A DNA stretch of 64,000 bases. Source: Henricia sp. BOLD:AAB3569 (lineage: Eukaryota > Echinodermata > Asteroidea > Spinulosida > Echinasteridae). Of this stretch, positions 54,691 to 64,000 are shown piece by piece. Under the pieces are notes generated by a model. The model saw only the letters and a list, made by a program, of their open reading frames with translations. It did no database searches and was not told the DNA's origin. The position numbers and the translations under genes were made by a program. Location of the stretch: the NCBI GenBank assembly GCA_037783545.1, contig JBBELK010000054.1, positions 124,001 to 188,000 on the forward strand. Reading direction: 5' to 3'. How positions within the stretch are numbered: the stretch's first letter is position 1; each line of letters begins with the position of its first letter.

Positions 54691-55860
54691 CTGGTATTTA
54701 TCTTGAAGACCTATCATAGACTTGTATTGGCTGACAATTATGTTGAGGATTATTCATGGACGACAGTGTATGAACATTCTGAAATGTTATTTATTAGTGC
54801 TTTTAATGATGTAAGTGATATACAAACATAGTACTCCACATGTGCATGCTATGGCATAATGATCTGTTGCATCAAACTCAAATTACTGTGCCAGATAGCT
54901 GGAATGTATAGGTTCAAATCTTGGCCACAGCCAATGGTGGCTGTTGAGCAAGTCTTTTTATTATTGCATAAATAAACAAAGATGTAACTTGATTGTCTTG
55001 AAAACAATTGGTTACCACTCCCAGTCCCATTCATATCGTAAAGAGACTGGTATAAATCCGGTTTTGTTTCGGTGTGTGTGAGAGAGGCGCATGTCTTTGG
55101 TTCAATGGGCAATATACGTAACAAATTGCAATCAAGTAACAAAACAACCTTTTTATACTTTCCATGTTAAAATATAAACAGTATGTAAAATAGTAACTGT
55201 TTTATTCACTCCAAAGGCTTCACTCCATTTATGCCCAGATCTGTACTGACAGTCAATGAAAACGCATCACCTTTAATATTTGAAAATAGTTTAATGGAAC
55301 GTGTAAAGAAAAAAAAACACAAAAACACAAAAACATTGAAGCGTAAAATTCACTGGTTTCAATACTCAGACTATTGTGCCTAGACTTAATGAATACAGTG
55401 GAATGCATTATACTTCACAAATTGCCAAGATACCGGTGATGCTTTTTTATTGACTGTCAGTATATTTATTCATAATACCTGTAACGTAATTAAACAGTTC
55501 ACACTTTTTAATAAGACAAAAGTTCTTGTCATTTATATCAAGTTAAAGCAAAGTCAAGTGCATTGGTGTGTTTTATAAGGCTATGTCACAGGTGGGACAA
55601 AAAAGCACCCAAAACTCATGCGAGAAATTAAGAAAAGCTCTTTGCAATTAATTTCCGTTTCTTTTTGATTTTTTATTACTTGTAAATGTATTACTAGAAT
55701 TCGTAAGACTAACAGCACTTTGAACCTCAAAATATCAATGCTTTTCTAAAGAGCTCGTTGTGTGCAAAGTAATTATGTTATAACACGTACATTGTACTAC
55801 TAGATTTTTCTCTCATCCCAAGTTTGGTTATTTCCTTTCACTTGTGATTAGGCACCATAT
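54690..55860. other. Intergenic, with a possible SINE remnant
   Basis: No gene. A tRNA-like B box (ggttcaaatcttg) at about 54910 with 'gttgagcaagtc' downstream hints at an old SINE. The rest is AT-rich. Confidence 0.4.
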
Positions 55861-55864
55861 TGAG

Positions 55865-56242
55865 ATGTGGTGGCCAAGCAGTCTAGTGTGTCAAACTCAA
55901 GTTCCTGTGCCAGTACTAGAATGTGGGTTCGATTCCGGGCCGTGACGGGTTGTGGCACTTGTGCTCTTTAGCAAGGCACTTAATCACACTTGTTCCGTCC
56001 TTCGGAAGGAATGTCAAGCCGTTGGTCCAGTGTGTTTCGGTAACGCACTTTAAAGATCCCAGAACATTCTTTGTCAAGAACAAGCGGAGGGATTTCCCGG
56101 TGTTTCTGGCTGTTTCTAATTCAACTTGGAAGTTGATAGTTATTCGAATATCTACATGTATGTAATTGATCCCATTCCTGTGATTGGCGGTACTTCCGCT
56201 GTTGGATGTGGTGAATAAATGAATAAATAAATAAATAAATAC
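55865..56242 (+). mobile_element. tRNA-derived SINE, copy 2
   Basis: Same family as 9987-10357: degenerate A box (tggccaagcag), B box GGTTCGATTCC, body 'gcaaggcacttaatcacact' to 'ttggatgtggtg', and an (aaat)n tail. The two copies share every segment in order and differ by scattered substitutions and short indels. Confidence 0.85.
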
Positions 56243-57090
56243 AAAATACTGGACGTTGTGTTGACATACTACTCGACTATTGATTATCATTGCAATTAAT
56301 CTCATCTGTGAATATTAAATAAGCATACATGTTTTTGTTTAATAAGATTGAGTTAAAGTACCTGTGACATGCTAAACAACTTTGTGCCTAAGCTTTGCTT
56401 CATAATGACGGATTACTTGTTCAGCAAGACATACTATTGTTCGTTTGGATGTAAAATCAATAAAAGGTGGCCTTTTTCAACTTTGAAGATTTCATTGCAA
56501 TAAATCACAGACAGAGGGCGCTGTTTTGAGTGCATCACATAAGGGTCATTCTATGAATTTGGGGTCCAACGTGTGACATTTTTCTGTCCCCGTTACACCT
56601 GATATACTGCTATTTGCATACAAGTATCATTAAAAATGCCTTCAAACCATATTTTTATGAATTGTATTTTATGTAATCACTCTTTCAAATAGAAGGCATT
56701 TAAAGAATATGTCCTGAATTTACAAAAGACAACATTTTACAAGGTGTCAGATGTAACGGGGACAGAAAAAGTGGACCCCAAATTTATGGAATGACCCATA
56801 AGGAAGACAGAAGGGAAAAGTTAAGAAAAAACATAAGACTTCAAGTTGGACTTGTGGCAAATTGCTGCAGTTTCTACCCCCAGTTTTGTCATGGCATACA
56901 GCAGGCAACATGTAAAACAAACTCAAATAGCCATGGATTACAAAAGTTTCAGGAAAATTGAGAAAACAAGTGGAATCTTTTGTGCCCAGTTGAATGTGAT
57001 TTTCCTGTGTTTGCCTCTTGTGACATCGTGACCTTGTTCATGAATATGCATATTCATTAGCATAAAAACTAAAAACCTTTGTTTTAACCC
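56243..57090. other. Intergenic, with a foldback repeat
   Basis: Contains an inverted pair: 'gggtcattctatgaatttgg' near 56548 and 'ccaaatttatggaatgaccc' near 56777, with 'tgtccccgttac' mirrored by 'gtaacggggaca'. This gives a TIR element at about 56548-56799. No gene is seen in the rest. Confidence 0.6.
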
Positions 57091-57095
57091 CCAAA

Positions 57096-57417
57096 GGTAG
57101 CACCGTTGTTGTTGTTGTTCTTCTTCTTTCGTATGATCCCCTAAAGGGATCTGGTTGCTGAGATTCGCCGACTTAAGTCGTTGCCCTGTAGCCACCTTAG
57201 GAGGTTCTTCAGCATGGCCACGAAGTACTATGGAACATGAAGAAATTCTCAGTTTTAGATGTGGGAGGAAAGCCCCACACACCACCGTGTATGGGGAAAA
57301 CCCACGGAATCAGGCAGGGACTGAGAACCCAATCCACATACTGACCCGGACGGGATTCGAACCAGGGCCACATTGGTGGAAGGCGAGGAAAGAGCCGCTA
57401 CGCCAACCTGACTCCCC
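57096..57417 (-). mobile_element. tRNA-derived SINE with (AAC)n tail, copy 1
   Basis: Minus strand. The head near 57410 has 'ggttggcgtagcggctcttt' (A box) and 'tggttcgaatcccgt' (B box). The body contains 'ggattgggttctcagt' and 'ggctttcctccca'. The tail is (aac)n, read as gttgttgttgtt at 57096. This family differs from the (aaat)n SINE. Confidence 0.75.
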
Positions 57418-57608
57418 GTTGTTGTTGTTAATTTATGGCATCTTCGGCAACTAATGCCCTTTTAGAAGTGGAAGGAAACCCCTAGGGGAAAACCCACGCG
57501 GTCAAGTTGGGACTGCAAACCCAATCCACATACACGCCCCGGATTCGAACCCGGGACGCCAGAGGCGAAAGGCGAGGAAAGAACCGCTACGCCAACCCGA
57601 CCGCCCCC
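57418..57608 (-). mobile_element. tRNA-derived SINE with (AAC)n tail, copy 2 (short)
   Basis: Minus strand. The head is 'gtcgggttggcgtagcggtt' with the B box 'gggttcgaatccgg'. The body is shortened ('gggtttgcagtcccaactt') and the tail (aac)n lies at about 57418-57428. It sits immediately upstream of copy 1 in the same orientation, so the two are in tandem. Confidence 0.75.
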
Positions 57609-58140
57609 TGAAGCACCGCGTGTCACACGTGCGTATTTATACCAATCGTGACCACTGAACCGTTTCACTTGACATAACAACGGTAAAGTAGATTTATTCT
57701 TTTTCGCCCTGCAGCCGATTTCACGAAACTTACGCAGTTGCGTAAACCCACTTGCGCAACGTTTTATTGCGTAAGTCGCGCAACAATTTAGCGATTTACC
57801 GGATAATCGGATCATCGGACCACATACCGGAAAGGTGTGCGCTGAAACCATTCGGGCCGGTCTGACCGTACGCTATAGACCGGAGCAAATCAAACTGGTT
57901 TGATTTTTCCGGATCTGATGGTCCGGTGTCCGATGGGCAGGTAAATCGCAAAGGTGTGCGGCGGGCTTTACATGCAAGAAATTGACCCGAACGTGCAACG
58001 TCACAACATCATTACCCACGCCACTCTACACGTAAACATTTTGAAAACAGAATCCAAAACAAACTGTCAACTGAGCCAATGAGCGCTAGGTACTAGCATA
58101 GATGCAAGTCACGTATATTTCCCACAGGACAAATTGACCA
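57609..58140. other. Intergenic, with a diverged hairpin-family arm
   Basis: 'cagccgatttcacgaaactt' at 57713 followed by 'acgcagttgcgtaaacccac' matches one arm of the 125-bp hairpin insert at 60728. Beyond it, 'ggtgtgcgctgaaacc' and 'aaatcgcaaaggtgtgcg' form further weak repeats. No gene. Confidence 0.5.
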
Positions 58141-58659
58141 ATCACATGGCTTGCGGCGTTATGGCCTCGTTCATTACCAACGTAGGTACGGCACTTACAT
58201 TTACTTCTAAAAAACCCAATTGAGCTTCATGTAAATACGTTTATATTTGACACAAATTGTTTATTACATCTAAGTTTTATACGGAACGAATATAATTCCC
58301 ATTTGACTTAATTTAGTTACTGTTTAATTTACCCAGTGAATTCAAAAGCGAAATCCTACTCCCTTGTTTGTAGGAGCTCACGGCGTAATTTGTATAGCGT
58401 GACCTGCACGTGACTGGCTGATTACTGCTACCACCAGCGGTGTCAGTTCGAAAAAGGCCAAGTGAATAACTCACTCTGCGCGTGTAGACTCTGCTCAAGT
58501 CACCAAAATCGTCAAATTCACGAGGCCTTGACAAAAGGCTACCTTTGGGCCTATGCCTGTATCTAATTTTTTAAAGATTCAGCTTGGTTTCATGGGCATT
58601 GTTGCTCAGTAAGTGAAAAAAATAGAGATTTTAGCCTTCGTTGAACCTTGATCTCCAAT

Positions 58660-59104
58660 GCATAGTTCCGATTTTGCCCAGTTAACCCCGCCCCCTTGGA
58701 CATTGTTGCTATGGGTCACACGTTATCGTCAAAAATGGCGACACAAAGCAATGGGACTTCCAACGGAAAGCACAGATTCATTGAAAAAAACTCAAAGGTA
58801 TTTATGTTTCAGGGTCAACAGTTATTTTATAACACACTGAGTAAAGGACCAGTAATACAGGGATATCATATCATCACGAAATATAGCTTTCGTACCTTTG
58901 AACAACGAAACGACCGGCCTTGAAACCAAAAATTCACCCGGATCGTCGCATACAACACTGTACAAATTGTATGGGGCCGGCAGAACATATCGCGTGATCA
59001 TGTTGTTGTGAGCGTACAGTGCACTTTGACCTATGTGGGTGACATCTGCTAGCTCTGTTGTGATTGGTCGCCGGGTTCGGTTGATTGACAGGTCGGAACT
59101 ATGC
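58660..59104. mobile_element. 445-bp TIR element with a visible empty site
   Basis: Termini GCATAGTTCCGA...TCGGAACTATGC interrupt the repeat phrase 'ctccaattgaccccag', which is intact in the sibling copy near 59935-59945. The flanks read 'ctccaAT' and 'ATtgacccc', consistent with a 2-bp AT duplication. The interior contains a GC-rich segment and a short ATG frame. Confidence 0.8.
58735..58797 (+). CDS. Possible captured first exon (MATQSNGTSNGKHRFIEKNSK)
   Basis: Inside the 445-bp element, 'cgtcaaaaATGGCG' has a good initiation context. It opens a 21-codon frame ending at AAG|gtattt, a plausible donor. It is preceded by GC-rich sequence (aaccccgcccccttgg) that could be promoter-like. The frame is short, no homologue is recognised and nothing downstream continues it, so this may be chance. 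Confidence 0.2.
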
Positions 59105-60727
59105 ATTGACCCCAGAACGAAGGGTCAGATGGAAATGATGTCACACGTATGCACACCTTCACATTGGGGTTGATATTCCTACCAAGTTTCAAGTTGATAG
59201 CTTGCACCGTTTTGAGATATGAATTGTTGAAATAATAACCTTTGAAATCTTGTAATGTGACACCTGTGACGACATCATGACGTCACAATTTTGTGCACAA
59301 ATTGTTGAACAATATGTTGAACATCTTGTTCTTAAATGTGGCGAAGGAATCATACCAATATCTGTTGTAGTTTTCAAGATACAGCATTTTAAAACAATTC
59401 AGCTCCAAATATGCGTAATTTGACACCACATTACGTAACCACCGTCCATGTGATGACGTCACCAATGGTATAGTCAAAAGGTCCACATGTGTGGAAACAC
59501 TGATTTCGTCCCGTAGAAATATGGTCAAATTCACTACCACTTTGAATCTATTTGCATTCAAAATGCTAAAAAATTGCACATTTTAGAACAACTTCCGGTT
59601 TGGACCGGAAGTAGGCGTCACACAGGGGTCATGACATCGTATGATTTGTTCAGTTCATTTAGACTTATCATGTTGTGAAAGAATTGTTCAAGTATCTATT
59701 ACGGTACTTGAGATATGAATTTTGAAAATAATAACCTTTGAATTTTTGTAATTTGACACCTGATGACGTCATGATTACGTCACACTTGATGCCATCATGA
59801 TACTGTACATGCTGGTGAAAGTCTGTCATAGGGCCTATGTCTGTATCTAATTTACTAACGATTCAGCTTGGTTTGATGGGCATTGTTACTGGTAAGTGTA
59901 AAAACTGAGATTTCCGTTTTCGTTGAACTTTGACCTCCAATTGACCCCAGAAGGAAGGGTCAGATGACAATGCCCACACAAAGAAAGTTGTAGAACAGAA
60001 TGTCATCTATAAACCTGCCAAATACGAAGATCCTGGGTCACGTGGTTTTCGAGACGGAAGCATTTTAAAATATGCATATTTTGGTTTTTTGGGAGGTGTA
60101 ATTTGATACTTGATGACGTCACGATGACGTCACGCTTGATGCCATCATAATATTAAACACGCTGGTGAAAGTCTGCTATAGGACCTATGCCTGTACTTAG
60201 TTTCTTAAAGATTCAGCTTGGTTTGATGGGCATTGTTGCTCAATAAGTGCAAAAATTGAGATTTTCGTTTTCGTTGAACTTTGACCTCAGTTTGACCCCA
60301 GAAGGAAGGGTCAGATGAAAATGCCCACACGAAGAAAATTGTAGGCCATGATCTGATATATAAGCCTGTCAAATACGAAGATCATGGGTCACGTGGTTTT
60401 CCAGACGGAAGCATTTTAAAACATGCATATTTTGGTCATTTTTGGTTTGTAATTTGATACCTAATGACGTCACAATGACGTCACACTTGTATGCACATCT
60501 TCACATTGGGGTTGATGTTCCTACCAAGTTTTAAGTTGATAGCTTGAACCGTTTTGAAGAAAAGCTCTGGAAACGTTTGAGTGGAAAAAGAAGAAAAAAA
60601 AAAAAAAAAAAAAAAAAAACTAGAGGTATGACGTTTGTTGTTACAAACGCCAGGTGATCGGGTTAAATGAACATTTTGTGATGAATTTCAGACGTTGTTA
60701 TCACCTGTGGAATGGCAAAAATGGAAG

Positions 60728-60852
60728 TTCAGCAGCCGATTTCACGAAACTTTACGCAATTGCGCAAGTCCACTTACGCCATTACTTGCGCAATAACTTA
60801 TGGCGTAAGTGGACTTGCGCAATTGCGTAAAGTTTCGTGAAATCGGCTGCTG
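60728..60852. mobile_element. 125-bp hairpin insertion, copy 1
   Basis: A near-perfect palindrome with arms 'cagcagccgatttcacgaaa' and its complement, and inner 'acgcaattgcgcaagtccac' and its mirror. It splits the phrase 'aatggaagtatacactaatc', which is uninterrupted at 36384. Confidence 0.85.
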
Positions 60853-63420
60853 TATACACTAATCCGGTAACTAATATCTCCTCCCTGCATATCCGCCATA
60901 GCTGGGGGTTGATAGCTTGCACCGTTTTGAGATATGAATTGTTGAAATAATAACCTTTGAAATCTTGTAATGTGACACCTGTGACGACATCATGACGTCA
61001 CAATTTTGTGCACAAATTGTTCAACAATTTGATAAACATCAAGTTCTTAAATGTGGCGAAAGAATCATGCAAATATCTGCTGTAGTTCTCAAGATACAGC
61101 ATTTTAAAACATCTCAGCTCCAAATTTGCGTGATTTGACACCACATTACGTAACCACCGTCCATGTAATGACGTCACCAATGGTATAGTCAAAAGGTCCA
61201 CATGTGTGGAAACATTTCGTTCCGTAGAAATATGGTCAAAATCACTACCACTTTGAATCTATTTGCATTCAAAATGCTAAAAAATTGCACATTTTCGAAC
61301 AACTTCCGGTTTGGACCGGAAGTAGGCGTCACACAGGGGTCATGACATCGTATGATTTGTTCAGTTCATTTAGACTTATCATGTTGTGAAATAATTGTTC
61401 AAGTATCTATTACGGTTCTTGAGATATGAATTTTGGAAATAATAACCTTTGAATTTTTGTAATTTGACACCTGTGACGATATCATGACGTCACAATGTTG
61501 TGCACAAATTGTTCAACAATTTGATAAACATCAAGTTCTTAGATGTGGCGAAAGAATCATGCAAATATCTGCTGTAGTTCTCAAGATACAGCATTTTAAA
61601 AAAATTCAGCTCCAAATTTGCGTATTTTGACGCCACATTACGTAACCACCGTCCATGTGATGACGTCACAAATGGTATAGTCAAAAGGTCCACATGTGTG
61701 GAAACATTTCGTTCCGTAGAAATATGGTCAAAATCACTACCACTTTGAATCTATTTGCATTCAAAATGCTAAAAAATTGCACATTTTCGAACAACTTCCG
61801 GTTTGGACCGGAAGTAGGCGTCACACAGGGGTCATGACATCGTATGATTTGTTCAGTTCATTTAGACTTATCATGTTGTGAAATAATTGTTCAAGTATCT
61901 ATTACGGTTCTTGAGATATGAATTTTGGAAATAATAACCTTTGAATTTTTGTAATTTGACACCTGTGACGATATCATGACGTCACAATGTTGTGCACAAA
62001 TTGTTCAACAATTTGATAAACATCAAGTTCTTAGATGTGGCGAAAGAATCATGCAAATATCTGCTGTAGTTCTCAAGATACAGCATTTTAAAAAAATTCA
62101 GCTCCAAATTTGCGTATTTTGACGCCACATTACGTAACCACCGTCCATGTGATGACGTCACAAATGGTATAGTCAAAAAGTCTACATGTGTGGAAACATT
62201 TCGTTCCGTAGAAATATGGTCAAATTCACTACCACTTTGAATCTATTTGCATTCAAAACGCTTACAAAATGCACATTTTCGAACAACTTCCGGTTTGGAC
62301 CGGAAGTAGGCGTCACACAGGGGTCATGACATCGTATGATTTGTTCAGTTCATTTAGACTTATCATGTTGTGAAAGAATTGTTCAAGTATCTATTACGGT
62401 TCTTGAGATATGAATTTTGGAAATAATAACCTTTGAATTTTTGTAATTTGACACCTGATGACGTCATGATTACGTCACACTTGATGCCATCGTGATACTA
62501 TACATTCTGGTGAAAGTCTGCCGTAGGGCCTATGTCTGTATCTAATTTACTAACGATTCAGCTTGGTTTGATAGGCATTGTTGCTGGTAAGTGTAAAAAC
62601 TGAGATTCTCAGTTTCGTTGAACTTTGACCTCCAATTGACCCCAGAAGGAAGGGTCAGATGAAAATGCCCACACAAAGAAAATTGTAGCACAGAATGTCA
62701 TCTGTAAACCTGCCAAATACGAAGATCCTGGGTCACGTGGTTTTCAAGACGGAAGCATTTTAAAATATGCATATTTTGTTTTTTTGGGGGGTGTAATTTG
62801 ATACTTGATGACGTCACGATGACGTCATGCTTGATGCCATCATAATATTATACACGCTGGTGAAAGTCTGCCATATGACCTATGCCTGTACTTAGTTACT
62901 TAAAGATTCAGCTTGGTTTGATGGGCATTGTTGCTCAATAAGTGCAAAAATTGCGATTTTCGTTTTCGTTGAACTTTGACCTCAGATTGACCCCAGAAGG
63001 AAGGGTCAGATGAAAATGCCCACACGAAGAAAATCGTAGGCCATGATCTTATCTATAAGCCTGCTAAATACGAAAATCATGGGTCACGTGGTTTTCCAGA
63101 CGGAAGCATTTTAAAACATGCATATTTTAGTCATTTTTGGGTTGTAATTTGATACCCAATGACGTCACAATGACGTCACCCTTGTATGCACACCTTCACA
63201 TTGGGGTTGATGTTCCTACAAAGTTTCAAGTTGATAGCTTGAACCGTTTTGAAGAAAAGCTCTGGAAACGTTTGAGTGGAAAAAGAAAAAAAAAAAAAAA
63301 AAAAAAAAAAAACTAGAGGTATGACGTTTGTTGTTACAAACGCCAGGTGATCGGGTTAAATGAACATTTTGTGATGAATTTCAGACGTTGTTATCACCTG
63401 TGGAATGGCAAAAATGGAAG

Positions 63421-63545
63421 TTCAGCAGCCGATTTCACGAAACTTTACGCAATTGCGCAAGTCCACTTACGCCATTACTTGCGCAATAACTTATGGCGTA
63501 AGTGGACTTGCGCAATTGCGTAAAGTTTCGTGAAATCGGCTGCTG
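63421..63545. mobile_element. 125-bp hairpin insertion, copy 2
   Basis: Identical in position and sequence to 60728-60852, within the next higher-order unit. It was therefore duplicated along with the unit and did not insert independently. Confidence 0.85.
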
Positions 63546-64000
63546 TATACACTAATCCGGTAACTAATATCTCCTCCCTGCATATCCGCCATAGCTGGGA
63601 GTTGATAGCTTGCACCGTTTTGAGATATGAATTGTTGAAATAATAACCTTTGAAATCTTGTAATGTGACACCTGTGACGACATCATGACGTCACAATTTT
63701 GTGCACAAATTGTTGAACAATATGTTGAACATCAAGTTCTTAAATGTGGCGAAGGAATCATACCAATATCTGTTGTAGTTTTCAAAATACAGCATTTTAA
63801 AACATCTCAGCTCCAAATTTGCGTGATTTGGCACCACATTACGTAACCACCGTCCATGTAATGACGTCACCAATGGTATAGTCAAAAGGTCCACATGTGT
63901 GGAAACATTTCGTTCCGTAGAAATATGGTCAAATTCCCTACCACTTTGGCTCTATTTGCATTCAAAGTGCTAAACAAGTGTACATTTTCGAACCTCTTCC

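Larger units (their letters stand above)
58541..64000 (+). repeat. Higher-order TGACGTCA-rich repeat, unit about 1.7 kb
   Basis: The motif 'gttgatagcttgcaccgttt' marks unit starts at about 59196, 60907 and 63601. The first full unit is about 1,711 bp. The second is about 2,693 bp because an internal 492-bp segment is present three times (for example 61200, 61692 and 62184). The third unit runs off the window. Units carry several TGACGTCA or near-matches, 'ccattacgtaaccaccgtcc'-like blocks, 'aacttccggtttggaccgga', and an (a)n run just before 'actagaggtatgacg'. Small minus-strand frames recur in every copy, but they have no coding signature. Confidence 0.85.

Noticed and set aside
59283..63894. 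Recurring 60-98-codon minus-strand frames (MDLLTIPLVTSLHGRWLRN...)
   Set aside because: They recur only because the repeat unit recurs; copies differ by changes with no coding bias, and no protein pattern is recognisable.

Overview
This is eukaryotic, metazoan nuclear DNA. Short exons with GT/AG boundaries sit in long introns, interspersed repeats are very dense, and the non-coding DNA repeatedly carries the motif 'gagggcgc'. tRNA-derived SINEs, Tc1, Merlin, TTAA-type and other terminal-inverted-repeat elements together with a Helentron suggest a marine invertebrate deuterostome (echinoderm, hemichordate or cephalochordate). The species cannot be fixed from the sequence.

Layout. 0.7-13.8 kb: the 3' part of one multi-exon host gene on the + strand, with nine candidate exons. 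Most junction phases agree; one exon gives an alternative C-terminus and one junction is ambiguous. I do not recognise the product; its second half looks beta-propeller-like. Its introns hold a pogo-like MITE, an internally deleted Tc1 element, several foldback elements, two inverted copies of a TTAA MITE and a SINE. 14-20 kb: MITEs and short repeats. 20.1-20.9 kb: an uninterrupted KIF20-type kinesin motor fragment that stops before switch I and switch II, followed by a 16-bp minisatellite. 21.5-29.5 kb: a dense field of inverted-repeat elements, some nested. 29.9-34.9 kb: an intact Merlin/IS1595-like transposase, a 750-bp tandem repeat, and a broken P-loop ATPase gene (DUF3987-like) interrupted by an iteron-ended element. 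35.6-40.8 kb: a Tc1 fragment and more hairpin repeats.

41.9-52.6 kb holds the most notable object: one uninterrupted reading frame of about 3,560 codons. It encodes a giant Helentron (Helitron2) polyprotein with 21 N-terminal 15-residue repeats, a PHD-like zinc finger, a herpesvirus-tegument-like (C76) cysteine-protease domain, an OTU cysteine-protease domain, a basic 18-residue repeat array, a HUH Rep nuclease, a Pif1 helicase and an apurinic-type endonuclease. A 79-bp minisatellite lies just downstream (53.3-54.7 kb). 55.8-57.6 kb holds three further SINE copies. 58.1-64.0 kb is a higher-order repeat with a unit of about 1.7 kb, rich in TGACGTCA octamers. Comparison between its units, and with a solo copy at 36.3 kb, reveals two mobile insertions with their empty sites.

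Apart from the host gene, the kinesin exon and a few doubtful short frames, the coding content is transposon-derived. All identifications are by reading motifs; no database search was possible.
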